From: JBCFBK01 sp038562555 | GTDB lineage: Bacteria > Bacteroidota > Bacteroidia > Bacteroidales > Prolixibacteraceae | Direction of reading: 5' to 3' | DNA length: 52,872 nt | NCBI GenBank assembly: GCA_038562555.1 | Contig: JBCFBK010000041.1 | Span: forward strand, 1 to 52,872 | In this document: positions 45,483 to 52,872 of the stretch, in pieces | Position numbering within the stretch: position 1 is the stretch's first letter | Layout: the number at the start of each line of letters is the position of its first letter | The notes under the pieces: model-generated | What the model was told of the DNA's origin: nothing | Database searches by the model: none | Seen by the model: the letters and a program-made list of their open reading frames with translations, nothing else | Position numbers and translations under genes: made by a program

Positions 45483-45854
45483 ATGGATAAACAGAACAAT
45501 AGGAATACCGGCAAGGTTAACAGGCATAACTGCCAATCATACCATTGGGGGGAAGGTTGCCTGGCATACATCCTGAATCAAACAGAATCGATGAGTGTAA
45601 AAGAAGAACTGATGCCCCCGAACACAACAGAGGAACTCCATTTTCATAGACACACCAGCCAGTTCTTTTATATCCTTGAAGGACAAGCAACTTTTATTCT
45701 CAACGGAGAAATAATATATCTGGAACAAGGAGATAGCTTAGCAGTTCCAAAGGGTGTTATTCATCAAATCAGAAATTCGGCACCAGATAAACTACGGTTT
45801 CTGGTAATCTCATCTCCTTTCATAGAGGGAGACAGACACATCTCCAAAAAATAA
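45483..45854 (+). CDS. Cupin-domain protein, operon leader
   Basis: A 123-residue cupin from the ATG at 45483 (a TTG 30 bp earlier lies on the -7 box and is unlikely as a start). Motif 1 is ELHFHRHTSQFFYILEG: His53 and His55 are present but the usual Glu is Gln60. Motif 2 is QGDSLAVPKGVIHQIRN with His94. Metal binding may therefore be altered. It is 7 bp before the YggS gene and lies directly behind promoter 2, so it is the first gene of a three-gene operon. Function unknown; small cupins often sense or modify small molecules. Confidence 0.8.
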   Translation: MDKQNNRNTGKVNRHNCQSYHWGEGCLAYILNQTESMSVKEELMPPNTTEELHFHRHTSQFFYILEGQATFILNGEIIYLEQGDSLAVPKGVIHQIRNSAPDKLRFLVISSPFIEGDRHISKK

Positions 45855-45861
45855 TGAAGGC

Positions 45862-46602
45862 ATGGAAAATGAAGCAAAAAATACGGTTATAAATAATCTG
45901 AGGCAAATCCAGAGGAGAATAGAAACAACCTGCCTCCAATGCGGAAGAGCCCCGGAAGAAATTTCTCTGCTCCTGGCTACAAAGACGGTTTCGGCAGAAA
46001 AAATCAAATCGGCAACAGAACTGGGATACCGACTTGTTGGAGAAAACAAGTTACAGGAAATCCAAAGTAAATTCCCCGATTTGTATAGAGAGAACTTGCA
46101 ATGGCACATGATTGGGCATCTGCAAACCAATAAAGTGAAACATGTCTTGAAGTACGTTGATGTAATTCAGTCTGTTGACCGGCTTCGACTTGCAGAGAAA
46201 CTTCAGCAGCGCTGCGAATTTCTGGATAGAACGGTAGATATATTTATTCAGGTAAACACATCTTTTGAAGAAAGTAAATTTGGCGTTGAACCAGAGAAAG
46301 CCTTTGAATTGATAAGACAGGTGTCGAAATTGAATCACCTGAATATAAAAGGACTGATGACAATTGGAATCTTATCGTCGAAAGACGAACGAGTCAGAGA
46401 ATGTTTCCGGCATCTGAAAGATATCCAAAAGAAAGTGATAGAATCAGGACTTGAAAGAGTAGATGTTTCCCAGCTTTCAATGGGCATGTCCGGCGATCTT
46501 GAAATTGCGATTGAAGAAGGAAGTACTATGATCCGAGTAGGAACTGCTATTTTTGGGGAACGTCCATATCCTGACAGTTATTATTGGAACGAAAAAGCTT
46601 AA
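45862..46602 (+). CDS. YggS/PLPBP-family pyridoxal-phosphate-binding protein
   Basis: A 246-residue TIM-barrel protein of the alanine racemase N-terminal family. LLLATKTVS carries the PLP-binding Lys41, followed by YRLVGENKLQEI, WHMIGHLQTNKV and QLSMGMSGDLEIAIEEGSTMIRVGTAIFG, the family's phosphate-binding end. The length and motifs match the YggS group, which binds PLP without catalysis and maintains B6 balance. Chromosomes usually have a separate housekeeping copy, so this one may be dedicated to the island's PLP-linked pathway. It lies 7 bp after the cupin and 10 bp before the amidotransferase. Confidence 0.9.
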   Translation: MENEAKNTVINNLRQIQRRIETTCLQCGRAPEEISLLLATKTVSAEKIKSATELGYRLVGENKLQEIQSKFPDLYRENLQWHMIGHLQTNKVKHVLKYVDVIQSVDRLRLAEKLQQRCEFLDRTVDIFIQVNTSFEESKFGVEPEKAFELIRQVSKLNHLNIKGLMTIGILSSKDERVRECFRHLKDIQKKVIESGLERVDVSQLSMGMSGDLEIAIEEGSTMIRVGTAIFGERPYPDSYYWNEKA

Positions 46603-46612
46603 AAAATAGATC

Positions 46613-47293
46613 ATGCAGATTCATTGTTTACAACATGCCAATTTTGAAGGCCCCGGTTTTATTAAAATTTGGGCAGAAAGTAAAGGTCATCAATTAATGA
46701 CCACACATCTTTATAAAGGTGGGAAATTACCGAATCCTGAACATATTGATTTACTGGTCATCATGGGAGGCCCGATGGGAGTATATGATGAAGTAGATTT
46801 TCCATGGTTGAAAAAGGAAAAAGAATACGTTGCACAAGCAATTCAATCGGGAAAGAAGATTATAGGAATCTGTCTGGGAGCCCAACTCTTAGCTCACGTA
46901 CTAGGCGCAGATGTCAGACGATCTGAATATTCCGAAATCGGATGGTTCCCCGTGCTTCAAAGAGAAAACCACTCGCTATTAGTAGGCATTCCTCCGCAGT
47001 TTTATGCATTTCACTGGCATAGCGATATGTTTGATATACCTTCCGAAGCAGTTCCGGTTTTCAAAAGCGCTGGTTGTCCGAACCAAGGTTTTATTTACAA
47101 GAACCAAGTAGCAGGGTTTCAATTCCATTTTGAAACAACGCCGGAATCCATCACCGCAATGCTGGATAACGAAAACATCGATTCTTACGAAGAGCAGTTT
47201 ATTCAAAGTTCAAGTGATATTTACAAACACTCACATTATTGTCTTCAACTTAATAGCTATCTGGAAAAGATTTTAGATCGGCTGATCGGGTAA
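46613..47293 (+). CDS. Class I glutamine amidotransferase-like protein
   Basis: A 226-residue protein with the class I amidotransferase triad: the nucleophile elbow GICLGAQLLA with Cys87, and GFQFHFETTPE with His172 and Glu174. VIMGGPMGVYDE near residue 49 forms the oxyanion strand. It has no fused synthetase domain, so it may supply ammonia to another enzyme or hydrolyse gamma-glutamyl compounds. It is the last gene of the cupin-YggS operon. A gamma-glutamyl amine is one speculative substrate, given the linked aminotransferase. Confidence 0.9.
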   Translation: MQIHCLQHANFEGPGFIKIWAESKGHQLMTTHLYKGGKLPNPEHIDLLVIMGGPMGVYDEVDFPWLKKEKEYVAQAIQSGKKIIGICLGAQLLAHVLGADVRRSEYSEIGWFPVLQRENHSLLVGIPPQFYAFHWHSDMFDIPSEAVPVFKSAGCPNQGFIYKNQVAGFQFHFETTPESITAMLDNENIDSYEEQFIQSSSDIYKHSHYCLQLNSYLEKILDRLIG

Positions 47294-47349
47294 CTCATAG
47301 TCGGGTGAATTTAAAGACTCAATGTGCGTCTGAAAGTAATATGGAAAGG

Positions 47350-48774
47350 TCACTTTTCCGTTGTCCAGTTAGCTACAAGTTTCCCTAAACGTTGGAGGGC
47401 CTGCTCTACCTCATCACTGAAAGGTGTTCCAAAACTTAGACGAAAATAGTTGTGTAAATCTTGTTGCTGCGAAAATAACTGACCTGGTGCGACACTTACT
47501 TTCTGTTCAATCGCTTTTTGATAGAGGATGGCACCATCTATATTCTGCGGTAACTCGACCCAAATAACAAATCCGCCTTTAGGTTGTGATACACGGATTG
47601 TATCAGGAAAATAATCATAAAGTGCTTTTAAATATTGGAGGCTTTGTTCGTGAAGGGATTTTCTCAAGCTTCGCATGTGCAGATCATATCTTCCATTGGC
47701 TAGAAAGTCGGCCATTGCAATCTCTGTTAAGGAAGATGTTGTAACAGAATGATTAAGTTTATAATCCAAAACAGCGCGTTTGAAATCACCCGGAATAATC
47801 CAGCCAATTCTATAGCCCGGAGCTACGGTTTTCGAAAGTGAAGAACACAACAGAACTCGACCTTTCGTATCAAATGCTTTGCATGCTTTTAGTCTGGATT
47901 CGTCAAAATAAATTTCACCATAAATATCATCTTCAATAAGAAAAAAGTTCAGTCTCTCTGCCAGATTTACCAATTGTTTTCGTTTATCCTCCGGCATATT
48001 CGCACCAATTGGGTTAGAGAAGCTGCTCGTCACAATACAGGCTTTAATTTTATGCTTCGTAACTTGTTTTTTCAGTGCTTCCAAATCAATTCCATTTGTT
48101 GGGTCTGTGGCAATTTCTACCGGCACACGTCCCGCCGCCCGGATAGCTTTGAACAACCCAAAATAGGTAGGGCTTTCAACGGCTACCGCATCGCCGACGT
48201 TCGTTGTAGCCCAAACAGCATAAGCCACTGCTTCCAGACACCCCGACGTGGTAATGATATCTTCGCTGTCAATTAAGATTCCTGCAGAAAAAGAAATTCG
48301 GGCAATTTGCCTTCTTAACTCCTGGTTCCCAAATGGATGATTATAATCCAATAGTGCATCCGGCTTTTTTCGAATCACTTTTAACAAGGAGTTTTTTAGC
48401 TTTACAATTGGTAATATTTTTGAATCCGGTTTGTTGATTGACAGATTAACCACATCCGGCGCTTTCAGTTTCGCATATACCTCTTCCATTAACGTACGAT
48501 CTTGTTCATTATCTGCAATTTGCCGATAGTCAACTTTTGTAATCTTACGAAGTTGCCTCAGTGAGTAACTAACATAATAACCGGATTTTGGACGCGCCTC
48601 AATTAGCCCCTTATTTTCCAAGTCGATATAGGCCTGATAAGCAGAACTAATACTGATATGCTCTTCCTGGCTCAGGGATCTTATTGAAGGCAGCTTATCT
48701 CCTGTCTTCAGAGTTCCATCTTCAATAAGCCGGGCAAATTTTCCTGCTATTTCCTGATAAAGAAACTTTTTCAT
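47350..48774 (-). CDS. MocR-family regulator (GntR HTH fused to aminotransferase-like domain)
   Basis: The 474-residue protein has an N-terminal GntR winged helix (about residues 5-70; GDKLPSIRSLSQEEHISISSA, then GYYVS) and an aminotransferase-fold domain with SSLSKTVAPGYRIGW, placing the PLP-linked Lys at 315. FSNPIGANMP and EDDIYGEIYF are further landmarks. MocR proteins such as GabR and PdxR bind PLP and recognise direct repeats. It is divergent from the EamA gene, and the direct-repeat element lies in the 101-bp space between them, just before its own start. It is the best candidate to bind all three such elements. Confidence 0.92.
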   Translation of the reverse strand: MKKFLYQEIAGKFARLIEDGTLKTGDKLPSIRSLSQEEHISISSAYQAYIDLENKGLIEARPKSGYYVSYSLRQLRKITKVDYRQIADNEQDRTLMEEVYAKLKAPDVVNLSINKPDSKILPIVKLKNSLLKVIRKKPDALLDYNHPFGNQELRRQIARISFSAGILIDSEDIITTSGCLEAVAYAVWATTNVGDAVAVESPTYFGLFKAIRAAGRVPVEIATDPTNGIDLEALKKQVTKHKIKACIVTSSFSNPIGANMPEDKRKQLVNLAERLNFFLIEDDIYGEIYFDESRLKACKAFDTKGRVLLCSSLSKTVAPGYRIGWIIPGDFKRAVLDYKLNHSVTTSSLTEIAMADFLANGRYDLHMRSLRKSLHEQSLQYLKALYDYFPDTIRVSQPKGGFVIWVELPQNIDGAILYQKAIEQKVSVAPGQLFSQQQDLHNYFRLSFGTPFSDEVEQALQRLGKLVANWTTEK

Positions 48775-48780
48775 TAAACA

Positions 48781-48845
48781 AATCTGTTATGCCATAAAAA
48801 TACAATTCTGAATCTGTTTTGTTTCATACAAAGTTATGATTTTTG
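48781..48845 (+). promoter_or_regulatory. MocR-type direct-repeat promoter 3 (EamA operon / MocR divergent)
   Basis: AATCTGT at 48781-48787 and 48811-48817, exactly 30 bp apart. GATTTTTG (48838-48845), one mismatch from TAnnTTTG, begins 27 bp after the start of the second copy. The second copy is set in TTCTGAATCTGTTTTG. The EamA start is at 48876; the first repeat lies 7 bp from the start of the divergent MocR gene. Confidence 0.7.
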
Positions 48846-48875
48846 TTAAGAATTATCATTTATTGAACTCATAAT

Positions 48876-49790
48876 ATGAAACTGAAGGCTTATTTCGCAT
48901 TAACATTGGTTTGCCTGATTTGGGGAACAACCTATTTCTTTATAAAGCTTGGCGTTGATCATTTCCCTCCGTTTGCATTTTTAGGGATTCGCCATTTCAT
49001 TGCCGGTTTGCTACTGATAGCTTTCATTTCTTTAAAAAGAAAAAACAGGATACTTTTTTCCTGGTCAAACATCAAACCTCAAATACTGCCCGGAATTTTA
49101 CTGATTGCAACAAGCAACGGGGTACTTGGGTGGGTAGAACAAATTGTTCCGTCCGGATTGGTTGCCATTTTGTTTGCCCTTGTTCCTGTCCAATTGGCCA
49201 TTTATAACGGATGGATTGTTCGACAGGAGCATCAGTCCAAATATAAAATTATGGGAATTCTCATAGGGTTCGCTGGTGTCCTACTAATTTTTCAATCTCA
49301 ATTAGTGAGCTTGCAAATCCGAGCTTATCAATGGGGTTTATTGGTTGCACTTCTGGCTACGCTTAGCTGGTCGGCAGGAAATATCATCGGAAAACAAGTT
49401 AAAACAGAAGCGAATGCCTTTTTTAACAGTGCGATCCAATTGTTGTCCGGTGGTTTTGTTCTAATAATTCTCAGTTTTATATTCGATAGCTGGCGTAACA
49501 TTGAACCTTTTAACCCTCAGGCCATGTTATCCATGTCTTATTTAATCTTGTTTGGTTCGCTTGCAGGGTTTATTAGTTACATATACGCATTGGAAAATCT
49601 TCCGGTTGGTCAGGTCACGATACACACTTATGTCAATCCGCTTGTTGCTATAGTCCTCGGGTGGAAATTCCTGAACGAACCGTTAAATATAAACATGATA
49701 CTTGCTTCGGGACTAATCCTGTCAGGAGTATTTCTCATCAACTTTTCTTACTACAGCAAAAATATCAGAGTTAAATATCGAAACTTATAA
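48876..49790 (+). CDS. EamA/DMT-family transporter
   Basis: A 304-residue membrane protein with about ten TM segments in two EamA repeats. The N-terminal AYFALTLVCLIWGTTYFFIKLG and FLGIRHFIAGLLLIA are the repeat signature, and SYIYALENLPVGQVTIHTYVNPLVAIVLGWKFLNE is the second. Members export amino acids, metabolites or nucleosides. It lies behind promoter 3 and heads a gene string on the same strand (thioesterase 11 bp later). It may export the product of the island's pathway. Confidence 0.9.
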   Translation: MKLKAYFALTLVCLIWGTTYFFIKLGVDHFPPFAFLGIRHFIAGLLLIAFISLKRKNRILFSWSNIKPQILPGILLIATSNGVLGWVEQIVPSGLVAILFALVPVQLAIYNGWIVRQEHQSKYKIMGILIGFAGVLLIFQSQLVSLQIRAYQWGLLVALLATLSWSAGNIIGKQVKTEANAFFNSAIQLLSGGFVLIILSFIFDSWRNIEPFNPQAMLSMSYLILFGSLAGFISYIYALENLPVGQVTIHTYVNPLVAIVLGWKFLNEPLNINMILASGLILSGVFLINFSYYSKNIRVKYRNL

Positions 49791-49801
49791 TCATTCAATT
49801 T

Positions 49802-50239
49802 ATGGAACAGAAAATTAGAAAAGAAACAGAGCAGGCAATACGGGAATCATTTTCAAATCAGGAATTTATGTCTATGACTGGTTCTACCCTTCTACGGATC
49901 GACATAGGGTATGCAGAAATAGAAATGCCAAAGGCCAAATTCCTTATCAGGAAGTCAGGAATTTTCCATGGAGGGATGGTCTCCATGCTGGTTGATTGTG
50001 CAGCGGGTTATGCAGCCTCAGCTGAATTAGGAAGCGAAGACTATTTATTGACTGTTGAGTTAAAAGTTAACTTTTTAAGAAAAGCTGAGGGGGACCGCCT
50101 GTTGGGAATTGGAAAGATAATTAAATCGGGTCGTACGTTAATTATTACACAGGTGGATGTCTATGCCTGTTCGGGTGAATCAAATGACAAAAAAAGCCAC
50201 GTTGCTACAGCACTGGCCACATTAATGAAAACACAGTGA
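49802..50239 (+). CDS. Hotdog-fold thioesterase (PaaI-like)
   Basis: A 145-residue protein with the hotdog motif SGIFHGGMVSMLVDCAAGYAA (HGGM at residues 56-59) and the strand LLTVELKVNFLRKAEGDRL. It would hydrolyse an acyl-CoA. It is 11 bp after the EamA gene and probably translated from the same transcript. Substrate not known. Confidence 0.85.
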   Translation: MEQKIRKETEQAIRESFSNQEFMSMTGSTLLRIDIGYAEIEMPKAKFLIRKSGIFHGGMVSMLVDCAAGYAASAELGSEDYLLTVELKVNFLRKAEGDRLLGIGKIIKSGRTLIITQVDVYACSGESNDKKSHVATALATLMKTQ

Positions 50240-50299
50240 TTTTATTCTCGTTCAAACACATGACGCCAGAGACATAATTTAATAAAATACTATTAAGCA

Positions 50300-50647
50300 A
50301 TGGAATATAACGATTTTACAAAAGAATGGCTTAACGCCTGGAACAACCATGATTTGGAAGCAATAATGAAACACTATGATGATGATGTAGAGTTCTACTC
50401 TCCAATTGTAGCTGAGATCTTCCCGGAAACAAAAGGGCATCTTACCGGAACTGCTGCGTTGAGAGAATATTTTGACAAAGCTCTATCAAAATACCCTGAT
50501 TTGCATTTTGATTTACACAAATGCCTCACGGGAATTCAATCTGTCGTTTTGTATTATTCCAGTGTTAAGAACCTTAAATCAGCGGAATTTATGCTTTTAA
50601 ACGAAAAAGGAAAAGTTATTAATGTTCGGGCTCATTACGCGAAGTAG
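50300..50647 (+). CDS. NTF2-like (SnoaL-type) domain protein
   Basis: A 115-residue cone-fold protein: TKEWLNAWNNHDLEAIMKHY at the N-terminus and DVEFYSPI next, with the repeated helix and strand pattern of SnoaL-like proteins; TAALREYFDKALSKYPDLHF is typical. It may be a small isomerase, cyclase or binding protein. It lies 60 bp after the thioesterase gene and 21 bp before the isochorismatase-like gene. Confidence 0.8.
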   Translation: MEYNDFTKEWLNAWNNHDLEAIMKHYDDDVEFYSPIVAEIFPETKGHLTGTAALREYFDKALSKYPDLHFDLHKCLTGIQSVVLYYSSVKNLKSAEFMLLNEKGKVINVRAHYAK

Positions 50648-50668
50648 CCTTTTATGTGAAAGCGAGAA

Positions 50669-51235
50669 ATGAGGTTCAGAGAAAATAAACCGGCACTAAT
50701 CCTTATAGATGTTCAGAAGGCATTTACTGAAGAAATGAATTGGGGAGCAGAACGAAATAATAAAGACGCTGAACTCTATTGTGGAAAAATTCTCAACACA
50801 TGGAGAGAACTAAATCTTCCGTTATTTCACATAAGACACAGTTCTCGGAACACCAATTCATTGCTGCATATGACTTCTTGTGGATTTGAATTCAATGAGA
50901 ATGTATTGCCGATAGAGCGAGAGCCAATAATAACGAAAAATGTCAACTCTGCTTTTATTGGAACAAACTTAAAAATGCAATTAGACCGACGAAATATCAA
51001 AGTAATTGTCGTAATAGGTTTGACAACGAATCATTGTGTTTCCACATCTGTAAGGATGGCCGCAAATTATGGATACGAGACTTATGTAATATCCGATGCT
51101 ACCGCTGCCTATTCATCAGTAGGAATTTATGGCGAAACATATAATTCAGATATCGTCCATTCACTTAGTTTGTCGAATCTCAATCATGAATTTTCAACTA
51201 TCTGGGATTTAAAAAAATTAATGGCAGAAATATGA
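50669..51235 (+). CDS. Isochorismatase-like cysteine hydrolase
   Basis: A 188-residue protein with the family's catalytic triad: Asp14 (ALILIDVQKAF), Lys90 (IITKNVNSAF) and Cys123 (GLTTNHCVSTSVRMA). The cysteine indicates an amidase or nicotinamidase-type enzyme rather than a true isochorismatase. DATAAY is present near the end. It may cleave an amide made or handled by the island's aminotransferase and amidotransferase. Substrate unknown. Confidence 0.88.
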   Translation: MRFRENKPALILIDVQKAFTEEMNWGAERNNKDAELYCGKILNTWRELNLPLFHIRHSSRNTNSLLHMTSCGFEFNENVLPIEREPIITKNVNSAFIGTNLKMQLDRRNIKVIVVIGLTTNHCVSTSVRMAANYGYETYVISDATAAYSSVGIYGETYNSDIVHSLSLSNLNHEFSTIWDLKKLMAEI

Positions 51236-51275
51236 TTTAAACTAACGAGTTCGATAAAAACTAAAACCTCAAGCT

Positions 51276-51968
51276 ATGAAATCAATAATAACTCAAACAG
51301 ATGAAGCACAAAATCTAATTAGACTTCGTGATAGCATATATGCGACAGATTTGCTAATAACGGCAATCACGAAACTGGATTTTTTTAGTTGGCTGAGCGA
51401 CCGCAAGGTTTCAATAAATGAAATAATAACGCATTTCCAGTTAAAGAAGAGGCCTACAGCAGTGATGTTGGATTATTTTAAGGCTTTGAAACTAATTGTC
51501 CAAGAACAAGAAGCTATTATAAATACTGATAAGTCAATGCGTTTCCTTACTCAAAACTCTAAAACGAGTCTGGTTCCTTATTTCAGAACGCAATCAAACA
51601 GGCCTATCGTTAAGAAGATGCTAAATGCGCTAAAATCCGGGACTCCTCAAAACTGGGGAGCTTCGACCAATGACGAGACTTGGGAAAAGGCTATGCTCAA
51701 TGAGGATTTTGCGATTGATTATACGGAAGGTATGGATAGCCGTGGAGCCCTTTATGCTCCTATACTAGCAAAAGTATTTGATTTCTCTGGTTATAAAGCA
51801 ATTTTAGATATAGCTGCCGGATCTGGCATTTATACGAAAATAATAAAAAGTGTCTATCCTGGTATTAAAGCAACGATCCTTGAAAAAGCACCGGCAAGTC
51901 AAATAGTTGCCAATAGACTAAGATTGGAAGTAGCATCTAATCAAATTGATATCATAGAAAGAGAGTAA
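51276..51968 (+). pseudogene. O-methyltransferase, 3' end cut off by IS66
   Basis: The visible 230 residues have an N-terminal winged-helix dimerisation domain (about 20-95) and the SAM-binding motif AILDIAAGSGIYTKII (about 175-190), as in O-methyltransferase family 2. Such enzymes usually have ~340 residues. Here the coding sequence stops at DIIERE, where GTAAGC at 51965 begins the terminal repeat of an IS66-type element and supplies the TAA stop. The enzyme is therefore truncated in its catalytic domain and probably inactive. Confidence 0.85.
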
Positions 51969-52565
51969 GCCTACGAACAAACCCCTGTTGAACATTTGGG
52001 TTTAGAAGATTACCTTGCCCGGTTTTTATTGCTGCCGGGGCTTCCAGTTGTTTGGCAACAACTCGTCCAGTTTGAGGATGCTGTGGTCGGGCAAACGATT
52101 TAATACATCGGTCAGCCACTGCTGGGGATTTACTCCATGCAGTTTGCAGATTCCGAAAAAAGAATACATCATGGCTGCCCGTTGGGCTGCTTTGTGAGAG
52201 CCGGCAAACATGTAGTTGCGTCTTCCCAGAGCCACCGGACGGATGGAATTTTCAATAGCGTTGTTATCTATAAACAAGGCACCATCAGTGGTATAGTTCA
52301 TGATCCGGTCCCACAATTTAAGCGTATAGGTAAACGCTTCACCAATGCGGCTCTGCGGTAAGAGATAAGTGGCATTACCATCCAACCATTGCTTAAAGCT
52401 GCTTAAAACCGGAACTGCTTCTTTCTGACGAAGTGCAAAAATCTCTTCCGGTGACAATCCTTTTTCTCTTGCTTTTTTTTCAATGGCATAGAGTTTCCCT
52501 ATTTGCGTAAGGGCATAATTGGCCCGGTCCGGATCATTGTCCAGGGCCCGGTCATAGTAACGACG
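51965..52565 (-). mobile_element. IS66-family element, 3' part only
   Basis: GTAAGC at 51965-51970 matches the usual start of IS66 terminal inverted repeats. Inside is a minus-strand transposase fragment (52026 to about 52565). The other end and the upstream genes of the element are missing; the homology ends at the inverted repeat at 52558-52595. Confidence 0.75.
52026..52565 (-). pseudogene. tnpC: IS66 transposase (TnpC) C-terminal fragment
   Basis: About 180 residues of the transposase C-terminus remain. RRYYDRALDNDPDRANYALT starts the fragment; LSPEEIFALRQKEAVPVL, FIDNNAIENSIRPVALGRRN (with the last Glu of the DDE triad), MFAGSHKAAQRAAMMYS and the final domain ILKLDELLPNNW follow. An in-frame stop lies just upstream at the inverted repeat, so the protein cannot be made in full. 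Confidence 0.88.
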
Positions 52566-52595
52566 ATTATCAAAAGCTTCTGATAATCGTCGTTA
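52558..52595. repeat. Perfect 15-bp inverted repeat
   Basis: TAACGACGATTATCA (52558-52572) and its exact complement TGATAATCGTCGTTA (52581-52595) with an 8-nt loop. It marks the edge of the IS66 homology. Confidence 0.8.
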
Positions 52596-52608
52596 TCAAT
52601 ACTTGTAG

Positions 52609-52686
52609 ATAATCAAAAGCTGTCTTTTTGTGTCGCTGGTAATAAAGCAATTATCACATACACTCTGTAAAACAGCTTTTGATAAT
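52609..52686. repeat. 15-bp inverted repeat flanking 48 bp, next to a recombinase gene
   Basis: ATAATCAAAAGCTGT (52609-52623) and ACAGCTTTTGATAAT (52672-52686) are inverted copies at 14 of 15 positions. A related copy ATTATCAAAAGCTT lies inside the preceding hairpin (52567-52579 region). The second arm ends 2 bp before the recombinase stop codon, so this is probably the recombination end of the element. Confidence 0.65.
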
Positions 52687-52688
52687 AA

Positions 52689-52872
52689 CTATGCCAGACC
52701 TTTTAAAAATGACCTGAGCTTCTTGTCTTTTTCCCAGGAGAGAACGCTGACTTCTTTATCAAAGATATCACGGGCTGCTTTTTCCAAGGATTCTCTTTTT
52801 AGCCTGGAATCAGCTCTCGCATAAATTTCAGTAGTCTGGACGGAAACATGTCCCAGAATGTCACGGATGTAT
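52689..52872 (-). CDS. Tyrosine recombinase, C-terminal end (cut by window edge)
   Basis: About 60 residues are visible, from YIRDILGHVSVQTTEIYARA to the stop at 52689-52691. ILGH and EIYA hold the catalytic His and Tyr of the tyrosine recombinase family. The terminal SWEKDKKLRSFLKGL resembles the C-termini of recombinases found in recombinase-in-trio elements; this is from memory and needs the rest of the gene. It may be the integrase of the island or belong to a separate element next to the IS66 remnant. Confidence 0.8.
   Translation of the reverse strand, partial: YIRDILGHVSVQTTEIYARADSRLKRESLEKAARDIFDKEVSVLSWEKDKKLRSFLKGLA

Noticed and set aside
1..52872. CRISPR arrays, rRNA genes or complete tRNA genes
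   Set aside because: None was seen; the only tRNA-like sequence is the 3' fragment at 42293-42313.

Overview
The window reads as chromosome from a member of the Bacteroidota. Start codons mostly lack Shine-Dalgarno sequences, several upstream regions carry the phylum's -7 element TAnnTTTG, and the gene content is typical: polysaccharide-degrading beta-helix enzymes, many lipoproteins, tandem ~800-residue FtsX-type permeases, and DUF3857/transglutaminase proteins. A run of 10 Ns (25283-25292) shows this is a scaffold rather than finished sequence. The family within the phylum cannot be fixed from the window alone.

Region 1 (1-8984) is a glycan-degradation locus: two GH28-like beta-helix proteins flank a DUF1080 protein in one operon, followed by a convergent FAD oxidoreductase, a GntR regulator, a UroD/MtaA-like protein and a GH120-type beta-xylosidase. 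Region 2 (9346-20009) holds mostly minus-strand cell-envelope genes: two DUF3857/transglutaminase-like proteins (one with an intact catalytic triad, one without), a GNAT acetyltransferase coupled to a six-hairpin glycosidase, a clostripain-type lipoprotein, a serine hydrolase, an SRPBCC protein, and a GlxA-like regulator split by one extra C.

Region 3 (20221-37030) is an array of FtsX/MacB-type permeases: five intact genes, one internally deleted gene and one remnant. Two upstream regions carry the same 43-bp inverted-repeat element placed exactly 51 nt before a sigma-54-like -24/-12 element. A four-gene module (membrane protein, secreted trypsin-like protease, lipoprotein, small helical protein) sits between an intact permease and a partial copy of the same gene. 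Region 4 (37111-42150, minus strand) has a vanadium haloperoxidase-like lipoprotein, a TolB/TPR protein, and a redoxin-DsrE pair next to a TetR regulator, with matching palindromic operators before the regulator and before the pair.

Region 5 (about 42293 to the right edge) looks like a genomic island. It starts at a 21-nt tRNA 3'-end fragment (probably tRNA-Lys) with the tRNA's terminator beside it, then two excisionase-like HTH genes and AT-rich cargo: a class III aminotransferase, two cupins, a YggS-type PLP protein, a class I glutamine amidotransferase, a MocR regulator, an EamA transporter, a hotdog thioesterase, an NTF2-like protein, an isochorismatase-like hydrolase and an O-methyltransferase. 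The methyltransferase is cut by an IS66 end, followed by inverted repeats and the C-terminus of a tyrosine recombinase.

The most striking signal is in the island. Three separate upstream regions share one layout: ATCTGT, a second ATCTGT exactly 30 bp later, and a TAnnTTTG-type -7 box starting exactly 27 bp after the second AATCTGT. This fits a regulon of the island's own MocR regulator, covering the aminotransferase, the cupin-YggS-amidotransferase operon and the exporter operon. The metabolite involved is unknown.
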